Program-made: the position numbers and the translations under genes | Assembly: GCA_002369055.1 (NCBI GenBank) | Contig: DFEL01000186.1 | Span: 1-7,633, forward strand | Source of the DNA: Cyanobacteria bacterium UBA3803 | Lineage (GTDB): Bacteria > Cyanobacteriota > Vampirovibrionia > Gastranaerophilales > Gastranaerophilaceae | Direction of reading: 5' to 3' | Length of the DNA stretch: 7,633 nucleotides | Notes under the pieces: generated by a model | Told to the model about the DNA's origin: nothing | Seen by the model: only the letters and a program-made list of their open reading frames with translations | Database searches by the model: none | Part shown: piece by piece, positions 1-4,914 of the stretch | How positions within the stretch are numbered: the stretch's first letter is position 1 | Layout of the letters: each line of letters begins with the position of its first letter

Positions 1-145
1 TAACATTAATATTTAATTCATTTGCGGCATTTTTTGCTGATATATCAGAACTTGTAGATGCAATTACTTCATAATCTTTTCCTATCCCTTTTATAATAGC
101 TTTTGCCAGTTTTCCGCATCCTATAAATCCTAATTTGTTACTCAT
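1..145 (-). CDS. proC: Pyrroline-5-carboxylate reductase, N-terminal part (cut by window edge)
   Basis: Reading the minus strand from an ATG at 145 gives 48 codons with no stop before the window edge. The protein begins MSNKLGFIGCGKLAKAI, which is the Rossmann-fold NAD(P)H-binding start of the ProC family (GxGxxxxA glycine loop at about residues 9-16), followed by a beta strand (YEVIAST) and a helix (DISAKNAANEL). ProC reduces 1-pyrroline-5-carboxylate to proline in the cytoplasm, the last step of proline synthesis. Only about the first sixth of a typical 260-280 aa protein is present, so the catalytic C-terminal dimer domain is unseen. A GGGG-containing Shine-Dalgarno-like stretch lies just upstream of the ATG. 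The gene is divergent from rpmH across a 93-bp gap. Another member of the NADP-binding F420/ProC-like superfamily is possible, but the N-terminus fits ProC well. Confidence 0.82.
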   Translation of the reverse strand, partial: MSNKLGFIGCGKLAKAIIKGIGKDYEVIASTSSDISAKNAANELNINV

Positions 146-169
146 TGTTACCCCGCTTTATGTTTCATG

Positions 170-198
170 TTGACTAAATTTTATTTTTTATTTACGAT
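170..198 (+). promoter_or_regulatory. Candidate sigma70-type promoter for rpmH-rnpA
   Basis: TTGACT at 170-175 matches the -35 consensus in five of six bases. TACGAT at 193-198, after a 17-bp spacer, matches the -10 consensus in four of six. Transcription would start near 205, about 34 bases before the rpmH ATG. The site lies in the gap between divergent proC and rpmH. A plausible AAGGA ribosome binding site (226-230) sits eight bases before the rpmH start. Confidence 0.5.
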
Positions 199-238
199 AA
201 AGATAATAATACAAATATGAGCGAAAAGGAATTAAATT

Positions 239-391
239 ATGAAACGCACATTAGAAGGAACAAAAGTTAAAAGACAACATACAAGCGGTTTTAGAGCAAG
301 AATGGCTACTGCTAACGGACAGGAAGTTTTAAACAGACGTCGTGCAAAAGGTAGACATAAATTAGCAATTACAGCTTCAAAACGTGCTTAG
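239..391 (+). CDS. rpmH: 50S ribosomal protein bL34
   Basis: This 50-aa, strongly basic protein is ribosomal protein bL34, a small component of the large ribosomal subunit that binds 23S rRNA. It starts MKRTLEGTKVKRQHTSGFRARM and contains the family core SGFRARM (residues 16-22), then VLNRRRAKGRHKL. The length is normal for the family (44-50 aa). The RTLxGT opening resembles cyanobacterial bL34 rather than the MKRTFQPS opening of proteobacteria, which supports a cyanobacteria-related source. AAGGA at 226-230 provides the ribosome binding site with an 8-base gap. The 3' end overlaps the GTG start of rnpA by 8 bases, the classic rpmH-rnpA pair, which implies translational coupling. Confidence 0.97.
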   Translation: MKRTLEGTKVKRQHTSGFRARMATANGQEVLNRRRAKGRHKLAITASKRA

Positions 392-743
392 TAAAGAATA
401 CAGATTAAAGAAGAAAACAGCATTTACAGCCACATATAGAATAAAAAATTCTTTTTATCTTAATGGTGTGGCTGTTTTTGTCGGTTTAAAAAAGAAAAAT
501 CAAAGTGATAAAACACTTGTTGGCTTTGTAGTCAGCAAAAAAACTCATAAACGAGCAGTAAAACGTAATCGGTTAAGACGTTTAATGAGAGAGAATTACA
601 GATTATTTTTGAAAAATAATGAATTAAATAATTCGGATAAATATATGTCATTAATATTTGTAGGTCATGCAAAAGCATTGGACTTAGATTTTTTACAAAT
701 AAAAGATACAATGAAAAGATTATTGGGAATGATAGATGATTGA
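384..743 (+). CDS. rnpA: Ribonuclease P protein component
   Basis: This 119-aa basic protein is the protein subunit of RNase P, which with the catalytic RNA (rnpB, not in this window) removes 5' leaders from tRNA precursors. It opens MLSKEYRLKKKTAF, the usual N-terminus of the family (L-x-x-x-x-R-L-x-x-x-x-x-F). VGFVVSKKTHKRAVKRNRLRR (residues about 46-66) contains the RNR signature motif in the helix that contacts the RNA, followed by LMRENYR. Length is typical (110-130 aa). The start is GTG at 384 because it gives exactly the family N-terminus; no ATG gives a better fit. It overlaps rpmH by 8 bases upstream and the next gene by 8 bases downstream, so it is probably co-translated with both. 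Confidence 0.96.
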   Translation: MLSKEYRLKKKTAFTATYRIKNSFYLNGVAVFVGLKKKNQSDKTLVGFVVSKKTHKRAVKRNRLRRLMRENYRLFLKNNELNNSDKYMSLIFVGHAKALDLDFLQIKDTMKRLLGMIDD

Positions 744-1269
744 CGGTATTATAACTCCTGATTTGCAAGATTTAGATGAAATAATGCCACATGCTCCGTA
801 TCCGATTTATCCGAGTGGATTAAATGATGAGAGTAAAAGTCATGTTCGTTATGCAATGCCTTCAATTCAAAGTCCGACATTAACGATTGTGGATTATATC
901 TATGCAGAGGATGGTACTCCGGTAATAAGTCCCGGACATTATACTTTGGAAATTTCAGAAAACAAAGATATGCTTTTGTTAATTCAGGCTTATGATGTTA
1001 TTGCAAGAATACCTGTTTTTCAATTTGAGGAAGATAAATCCCAAGCACAAAAGCAATACGATAAAAAGGAACAGAAAAAAGCAAAGAAAGAAAAGAAAAA
1101 AAGAGAAAAAATTCAGAAAAAATATGATGAATTTGGTATTAAACCGCCTTTGCCTTATGTGTATTCCAATGCGGAAATAGAATTTGTAAAAGAAAAAAAT
1201 TATTATATTTTTAAGTATGAAAAAGGTTCAATAAGAGCTTGGGGTGCAGTAAAACAAGCGAACTATTGA
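736..1269 (+). CDS. Unknown 177-aa protein with a lysine-rich helix, coupled to rnpA
   Basis: I do not recognise this protein. It begins with ATG at 736, overlapping the rnpA stop by 8 bases. Residues 1-45 are proline-rich and probably loosely structured (MPHAPYPIYPSG). Residues 46-98 look like a small folded domain with beta strands (TLTIVDYIY, GHYTLEISENKDMLLLIQAYDVIARIPVFQFEED). Residues 101-130 are almost entirely K/E/Q/R and should form a charged helix. The last 45 residues look like a second beta-containing segment ending in GSIRAWGAVKQ. No signal peptide or membrane segment is visible, so it should be cytoplasmic. Its place directly after rnpA is often occupied by yidD or yidC, but it matches neither: YidD is about 70-80 aa with conserved cysteines and YidC is a membrane protein. 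A role near translation or RNA is only a guess from position and basic charge. Confidence 0.85.
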   Translation: MIDGIITPDLQDLDEIMPHAPYPIYPSGLNDESKSHVRYAMPSIQSPTLTIVDYIYAEDGTPVISPGHYTLEISENKDMLLLIQAYDVIARIPVFQFEEDKSQAQKQYDKKEQKKAKKEKKKREKIQKKYDEFGIKPPLPYVYSNAEIEFVKEKNYYIFKYEKGSIRAWGAVKQANY

Positions 1270-1270
1270 T

Positions 1271-1299
1271 TTTTAAAAATTTGCATGTTATTATATACT
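1271..1299 (+). promoter_or_regulatory. Weak candidate promoter for rpsU
   Basis: TATACT at 1294-1299 matches the -10 consensus in five of six bases. The hexamer 17 bases upstream (TTTTAA, 1271-1276) is a poor -35. An alternative pairing is TTGCAT (1281-1286) with GATAAT (1306-1311), which has a long 19-bp spacer. Either would give rpsU its own short leader in the 69-base gap after the preceding gene. No terminator is seen in the gap, so readthrough from the rnpA unit is also likely. Confidence 0.35.
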
Positions 1300-1320
1300 G
1301 GCATCGATAATTAATTATAG

Positions 1321-1329
1321 AAGGTGGTG
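1321..1329 (+). promoter_or_regulatory. Ribosome binding site that fixes the rpsU start
   Basis: AAGGTGGTG is a strong Shine-Dalgarno sequence complementary to the 3' end of 16S rRNA, ending nine bases before the ATG at 1339. It contains the in-frame GTG at 1324 that would add five residues (MVKKA). Since that GTG lies inside the ribosome binding site and the family starts at MPEVKV, the ATG is the true start. Confidence 0.8.
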
Positions 1330-1338
1330 AAAAAAGCA

Positions 1339-1512
1339 ATGCCAGAAGTTAAAGTAGGCGAAAACGAATCAATTGAAAGTGCATTAAGACGTTTCAAGAA
1401 AAAAATTCAAAAAGCCGGCGTTTTATCTGAAGTTAAAAAACGTGAACGCTATGAAAAGCCAAGCGTAAAAAGAAAACGCAAATCTGAAGCAGCTCGCAAG
1501 AGAAAAGTATAA
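1339..1512 (+). CDS. rpsU: 30S ribosomal protein bS21
   Basis: This 57-aa basic protein is ribosomal protein bS21, a small-subunit protein near the mRNA exit and anti-Shine-Dalgarno region that helps initiation. The family signature VGENESIESALRRFKKK lies at residues 6-22, followed by KAGVLSEVKKRERYEKPS and a basic tail ending AARKRKV. The VGENE/ALRRFKK and YEKPSVKRKRKSEAARKRK pattern is that of Firmicutes and cyanobacteria-type bS21 rather than Bacteroidetes. Length is normal. ATG at 1339 was chosen over the upstream in-frame GTG at 1324 because the latter overlaps the Shine-Dalgarno sequence. A strong terminator follows 9 bases after the stop codon, so rpsU ends a transcript. Confidence 0.96.
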   Translation: MPEVKVGENESIESALRRFKKKIQKAGVLSEVKKRERYEKPSVKRKRKSEAARKRKV

Positions 1513-1521
1513 AACAAAATG

Positions 1522-1553
1522 AAAGCATGACTTTGGTCGTGCTTTTATTTTTT
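1522..1553 (+). terminator. Rho-independent terminator after rpsU
   Basis: The arms AAAGCATGAC (1522-1531) and GTCGTGCTTT (1536-1545) form a 10-bp stem with one T-G wobble around the 4-base loop TTTG. It is followed by a T-rich tract, TATTTTTT, to 1553. The position, 9 bases after the rpsU stop, is as expected. Confidence 0.88.
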
Positions 1554-1589
1554 ATATAAGAAAAATATTATTTAAACTTTAGGGATATT

Positions 1590-2495
1590 ATGAAAAAGAT
1601 TTTAAATTTTTATGTAACTTCAATTATAGCTTTATCTTTTGTTTTTATTTGCGTTTCAAGTGTAGGAGCTGATAGTGGTTGTAGTTTTTGTGTTAAAGAT
1701 GTTTATCAGCAAAAAGTAGCGGATGTTGTTGAAAAGAAGTATAAATTAAATGATTTGTCGGAAGATGAGTTAAAAATAGTTAAAGATACAATAAGTATTG
1801 CAAACCAAAACAATTATAAAGTTTTAATTTCAATAATAAAAAAAGATAACATTGAAAATTTGCGAAAAGTTGCTGATTTAAAGATAAACGAAAATCTTAA
1901 AAAAGCAAATGCTGATAAACAATCTTATGAAACAGCATACACAATTGTACGAAATGGTTTATTTACGGAAATACGGGATGAAAAAGAATTAAAACCTCTT
2001 ATTCAAACAATGTATGATTGTGAGCAACCAATGGATGAATATAAACTTGCTGTTTATGCATCTGTATATTTGTTTCACAAAGAAGATAAATATGATTTTA
2101 AAACCTTATTGGATAGTACAACTAAAGAAAATTCCGAAACACTGATGGACGAAATTAAATCGGATGCAAAGTTTGATGCTAATCGTTTTTTTCCAAATAA
2201 TAAGGAAATGATAGTTATAATGGCAAATTTGCCTAAATCAATGCAGGCTGAAATAGAAAATCAAAACGGAGGTAAAAAATTAACTTTATCTCCTGCAAAA
2301 TGTATAATTAGTCCAAGCTATCATATAGTAAATATGATGTTGGTATCAATGGATATGTATGGGGCTTCTAAAGCGGGTGCTTTTGTTGGTTTGATTAATC
2401 CGTTAAATATTTTATCGGATGTTGCTTTATCTCCGTTTTATTTTTTAATGGGAAAACTTTTAAAAGATCCGATAAAAAATATACAAGAAATGTAA
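1590..2495 (+). CDS. Exported protein of unknown function with CxxC near the mature N-terminus
   Basis: I do not recognise the family. The 301-aa product has a clear Sec signal peptide: MKK, a hydrophobic core at about residues 6-22, and a likely cleavage after VGA (residue 27). The mature protein starts DSGCSFCVKD, so a C31-x-x-C34 pair lies right after the cleavage site. Two more cysteines occur at 144 and 238, allowing disulfides. Residues 35-225 are mostly charged and helical. Residues about 242-290 are more hydrophobic (NMMLVSMDMYG, AGAFVGLINPLNIL, SPFYFLMGKLL) and could bind a membrane or bury into a core. Cys21 lacks a lipobox (VFIC), so it is not an obvious lipoprotein. AGGGA (1581-1585) is the ribosome binding site. 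The gene sits alone between the rpsU terminator and the yajQ promoter. No catalytic motif was found. Confidence 0.85.
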   Translation: MKKILNFYVTSIIALSFVFICVSSVGADSGCSFCVKDVYQQKVADVVEKKYKLNDLSEDELKIVKDTISIANQNNYKVLISIIKKDNIENLRKVADLKINENLKKANADKQSYETAYTIVRNGLFTEIRDEKELKPLIQTMYDCEQPMDEYKLAVYASVYLFHKEDKYDFKTLLDSTTKENSETLMDEIKSDAKFDANRFFPNNKEMIVIMANLPKSMQAEIENQNGGKKLTLSPAKCIISPSYHIVNMMLVSMDMYGASKAGAFVGLINPLNILSDVALSPFYFLMGKLLKDPIKNIQEM

Positions 2496-2532
2496 TTAAG
2501 TTCTATTTATTTTTTTATTGTTAATAATTAGG

Positions 2533-2562
2533 TTGATAGTTTTTTATGTAACGAAATATAAT
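2533..2562 (+). promoter_or_regulatory. Strong sigma70-type promoter for the yajQ-nanE operon
   Basis: TTGATA (2533-2538, five of six -35 bases) and a perfect TATAAT (2557-2562) are separated by 18 bases. Transcription should start near 2569, giving a leader of about 55 bases before the yajQ ATG. This is the best promoter in the window, and it heads the long run of closely packed genes up to 7242. Confidence 0.7.
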
Positions 2563-2574
2563 AATTTAATATCC

Positions 2575-2589
2575 ATTGCTAAAAGCAAT
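2575..2589 (+). other. Small hairpin in the yajQ leader
   Basis: ATTGCT (2575-2580) and AGCAAT (2584-2589) are perfect inverted repeats around an AAA loop. They would fold just inside the predicted 5' end of the yajQ transcript, 35 bases before the start codon. The stem is short and AT-rich. It may protect the mRNA 5' end, bind a regulator, or be chance. Confidence 0.35.
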
Positions 2590-2624
2590 TTATCCATGAT
2601 ACAATTGAAGAAAAGGGGGTTTGT

Positions 2625-3125
2625 ATGGCAAAAGATTCAAGTTTTGATATTGTATCGGAATATGATAAACAGGAATTGGTTAATGCAATTGACCAAGTTA
2701 AAAGAGATATTACTTCTCGTTTTGATTTGAAAAATTCTAAATCAGATATTGTTTTAGAGGCTGATAAATGCGTTACTATTACAACAGAAGATGAAACCAA
2801 ATTAAGAAATATTTATGATATTTTGCAATCAAAATTGGTTAAAAGAGGTTTAAGTATTAAAATTTTAGACCCTCAAAAAGTTGAAGATGCTTTAGGCGGT
2901 GCGGTCAGACAAGTTTATAATTTAAGAAAAGGCTTAACTCAAGAACTTGCAAAAAAAATCACGGGTGATATAAAAGAGTCAAAAATAAAAGTTCAAGCCT
3001 CTATTCAAGGCGATCAAGTACGTGTTACAGGCAAAAGCAAAGATGATTTGCAGGCTGTAATTGCACTTTTAAGAGAAAATGCAGATAAGTATGATTATCC
3101 TTTACAATTCCAAAATTATAGATAA
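2625..3125 (+). CDS. yajQ: YajQ family nucleotide-binding protein (DUF520)
   Basis: This 166-aa cytoplasmic protein is a full-length YajQ. Family marks are SFDIVSEYDKQELVNAIDQ (residues 6-24), SRFDLKNSKSDI (31-42), the central LSIKILDPQKVEDALGGAVRQ (76-96), QVRVTGKSKDDLQ (131-143) and the terminal LQFQNYR. The fold is two ferredoxin-like domains that bind nucleic acid or nucleotides. A Xanthomonas homologue has been reported to bind cyclic di-GMP, but the general role is unsettled, so no signalling role is claimed here. AGGGGG (2614-2619) gives a strong ribosome binding site just upstream of the ATG. It is the first gene after a strong promoter, and nanE follows 11 bases after its stop, so the two are probably co-transcribed even though no shared function is obvious. 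Confidence 0.94.
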   Translation: MAKDSSFDIVSEYDKQELVNAIDQVKRDITSRFDLKNSKSDIVLEADKCVTITTEDETKLRNIYDILQSKLVKRGLSIKILDPQKVEDALGGAVRQVYNLRKGLTQELAKKITGDIKESKIKVQASIQGDQVRVTGKSKDDLQAVIALLRENADKYDYPLQFQNYR

Positions 3126-3136
3126 AAGGAGCTGAA

Positions 3137-3823
3137 ATGGGTGTTATAGAAACTTTAAAAGGTAAAGTTATTGTATCTTGTCAGGCGATGCCAAACGAAC
3201 CATTATACAGAGAAGAAGCTATGGCTGCAATGATAAAATCTGTTTTAAATGGCGGAGCAGGCGGTTTGCGTGTTGCAGGTGCAAGAGATGTTACTAATGC
3301 AAAAAAAATGACGAATGTTCCTGTTATTGGACTTACCAAGCCCGATGTAATTCCGCCAAATTGGAAAGAAATTGTTTATATAACACCTTCTTTAAAGCAT
3401 GTTAATTCATTGATTAAGGCAGGTGCGGACATTATAGCATTTGACGGTACCGCAAGAAAACACGAAAATTGTACGATAGAAGATATTATTAATCTTATTA
3501 AAATAAATAAAAGAATTTCAATGGCTGATATTTCAACTGTTGAAGAAGGTGTTACCTGTGAAAAGTTGGGTGTAAATATTATTTCAACAACACTTGCAGG
3601 TTATACTCAGTTTTCTCCGTTGAAAAATGACGGCCCTGATTTTGAATTATTGGAAGAACTTGTAAAACAAGTTAAAATTCCTGTTGTGCTTGAAGGTAGG
3701 ATATGGACACCTGAAGAAGTTGATAAAGCATTTTCTATTGGTGCTCATTGTGTTGTAATAGGTTCTGCAATTACAAGACCGCAATTAATTACAAAAAGGT
3801 TTGTTTCAAGAAAGGATAGATAA
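3137..3823 (+). CDS. nanE: N-acetylmannosamine-6-phosphate 2-epimerase
   Basis: This 228-aa TIM-barrel enzyme interconverts ManNAc-6-phosphate and GlcNAc-6-phosphate, a cytoplasmic step in using ManNAc or sialic acid. Family motifs are present in order: VSCQA near residue 13, EPLYRE (21-26), GGLRVAG with Arg45, PVIGLTK with Lys68, ADIIAFDGTAR (97-107), MADISTVEEG with Asp131, STTLAGYT (150-157), VLEGRIWTPEEV with Glu186 and Arg188, and VVIGSAITRPQ (206-216). Lys68 and Glu186 correspond to the catalytic Lys and the conserved active-site Glu of the family, so the enzyme looks intact. Length is standard. AAGGAG (3126-3131) is the ribosome binding site. The stop overlaps the ATG of the ROK kinase (TAATG), which suggests the two enzymes act in sequence. 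No sialate lyase (nanA) is visible here. Confidence 0.95.
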   Translation: MGVIETLKGKVIVSCQAMPNEPLYREEAMAAMIKSVLNGGAGGLRVAGARDVTNAKKMTNVPVIGLTKPDVIPPNWKEIVYITPSLKHVNSLIKAGADIIAFDGTARKHENCTIEDIINLIKINKRISMADISTVEEGVTCEKLGVNIISTTLAGYTQFSPLKNDGPDFELLEELVKQVKIPVVLEGRIWTPEEVDKAFSIGAHCVVIGSAITRPQLITKRFVSRKDR

Positions 3824-4695
3824 TGAAAAAGGCACTTGCTATTGATGTTGGCGGTACAAAAATTTATAATGCCGTTATTAATGAAAAAGGTGAAATGGTT
3901 ACAGATGTTGAAAAACATTCAACTCCTTATGATTTAGAAGAAATAAAAAAAATATTCAAATCAATTATTGAAAAATACGAAAATGAAGCAGATGTAATAG
4001 CATTTTCAACAGCAGGTGCAGTAAATAATGAAAACACAATGGTAATCGGTTCAACGGGAAATCTCGTTAAGGGTTACAATACAATAGAGTTTGATAAATT
4101 GTCAAGTAAACCTGTTTTTGTCGAAAATGATGCTAATGCTGCGGCATGGGCAGAACATATTTTAGGTGCATCAAAAGGTATGCCAAATTCTATAATGCTT
4201 ACTCTTGGCACCGGTGTTGGCGGTGGAATTATTCTTAATAATAAATTATATAAGGGTAAATCAGGTGCAGCAGGAGAAATGCATTTTAAAATGTATCCTG
4301 ATAAACGCAGAAAATGTACCTGCGGAAGTTACGATTGTTTTGAGATTTATACTTCCGGTACAGGTTTGAAAAAAACGGCAGAAGAAATGCTGCACAGTGA
4401 AAGTGTTACAACTTACGATGTAATTGAAGGTTTAAATGCCGGTGATGAAAAAATGACAGCAATTTTTAATAAGTGGCAAAATGATATTTTGGCAGGGATA
4501 ATTGGTTTGGGTAATCTTTTTGATCCGGATTGCTTTGTTTTTTCGGGTTCTATGGCTCAATTTATAGATACGGAATATTTAGAAAAATCCGCAAATGAAG
4601 AAATTATTACTACTCCGACAAAGGTATTAAAGGCTACGACAGGTAACTATGCCGGCATGATTGGTGCTGCACTCTTGGCTTTGGGGGTAAAATAA
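3823..4695 (+). CDS. nanK: ROK-family sugar kinase, probably N-acetylmannosamine kinase
   Basis: This 290-aa protein is a ROK (repressor/ORF/kinase) family sugar kinase without a DNA-binding domain. It shows the phosphate loop DVGGTK (residues 8-13), GNLVKGYN (79-86), the catalytic segment VENDANAAAWAE with Asp103, and LGTGVGGGII (128-137). The zinc-binding region has His154, Cys165, Cys167 and Cys172 (CTCGSYDCFE). FVFSGSM (238-244) and the C-terminal GMIGAALLAL complete the fold. Coupling to nanE by a one-base overlap suggests it phosphorylates ManNAc to ManNAc-6-phosphate, which NanE then converts; glucokinase or GlcNAc kinase are alternatives. One oddity is that the usual ExGH substrate motif reads E152-M-H154, one residue short. 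The assignment to the ROK family is firm; the substrate is inferred from context only. Confidence 0.88.
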   Translation: MKKALAIDVGGTKIYNAVINEKGEMVTDVEKHSTPYDLEEIKKIFKSIIEKYENEADVIAFSTAGAVNNENTMVIGSTGNLVKGYNTIEFDKLSSKPVFVENDANAAAWAEHILGASKGMPNSIMLTLGTGVGGGIILNNKLYKGKSGAAGEMHFKMYPDKRRKCTCGSYDCFEIYTSGTGLKKTAEEMLHSESVTTYDVIEGLNAGDEKMTAIFNKWQNDILAGIIGLGNLFDPDCFVFSGSMAQFIDTEYLEKSANEEIITTPTKVLKATTGNYAGMIGAALLALGVK

Positions 4696-4914
4696 TTGGG
4701 TAAGGCTAAAAAACGTAGTATAAATTTAGGTAAACATAATCAATTTACATCTATGACACGTGAAGATGCAGTTTTAGAAGTTGTAAAACGTTTTAAACGT
4801 AATGAGAGTGTGCTTGATTTGGTTACTATGTTTGGTCTTTCTGCCGAAGAACTTCTTGAGGGAGGGGCTTTGTATGAAGAAGTTAAAAGTATTGAGGGTA
4901 TGCTAGATGCTTAA
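4696..4914 (+). CDS. Small conserved-looking protein with an HTH-like segment, TTG start
   Basis: I do not recognise this 72-aa protein by name. It begins at a TTG directly abutting the stop of the kinase gene; the GGGGGT at 4683-4688 in the kinase 3' end can serve as ribosome binding site with 7-base spacing. The first in-frame ATG (residue 20) lacks a good site. The N-terminus is basic (MGKAKKRSINLGKHNQF). Residues 21-57 are predicted helical, and VVKRFKRNESVLDLVTMFGLS reads like a helix-turn-helix with the turn near FGLSAEEL. The tail is acidic. A DNA- or RNA-binding regulator is possible but unproven. Its end overlaps the UbiA-family gene by 8 bases, so it is translated within the operon. 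Codon use resembles its neighbours, and the tight packing on both sides argues that the frame is real. Confidence 0.75.
   Translation: MGKAKKRSINLGKHNQFTSMTREDAVLEVVKRFKRNESVLDLVTMFGLSAEELLEGGALYEEVKSIEGMLDA

Noticed and set aside
146..238. Replication origin next to rpmH
   Set aside because: rpmH often lies near oriC, but the gap has no DnaA-box cluster and no dnaA; it holds only a candidate promoter and a ribosome binding site.
1307..1318. Perfect 12-base palindrome ATAATTAATTAT upstream of rpsU, as a possible operator
   Set aside because: It contains only A and T and such palindromes arise easily by chance in this composition; no second copy was found near another promoter.
1324..1338. 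Upstream GTG start adding five residues to bS21
   Set aside because: The GTG is part of the Shine-Dalgarno sequence AAGGTGGTG, and the family begins at the ATG at 1339.
2496..2532. T-rich stretch after the secreted-protein gene as a terminator
   Set aside because: There is a T run (about 2510-2517) but no stem of useful length before it.
2570..2598. Two ATCCAT-containing sites resembling DnaA boxes upstream of yajQ
   Set aside because: The better one (TTATCCATG) matches only seven of nine bases, there is no cluster, and dnaA or dnaN is not nearby.
2518..2730. 70-codon plus-strand frame overlapping the yajQ promoter and 5' end
   Set aside because: It covers the predicted promoter and runs out of frame into yajQ, has no ribosome binding site, and its composition looks like translated AT-rich noncoding DNA.
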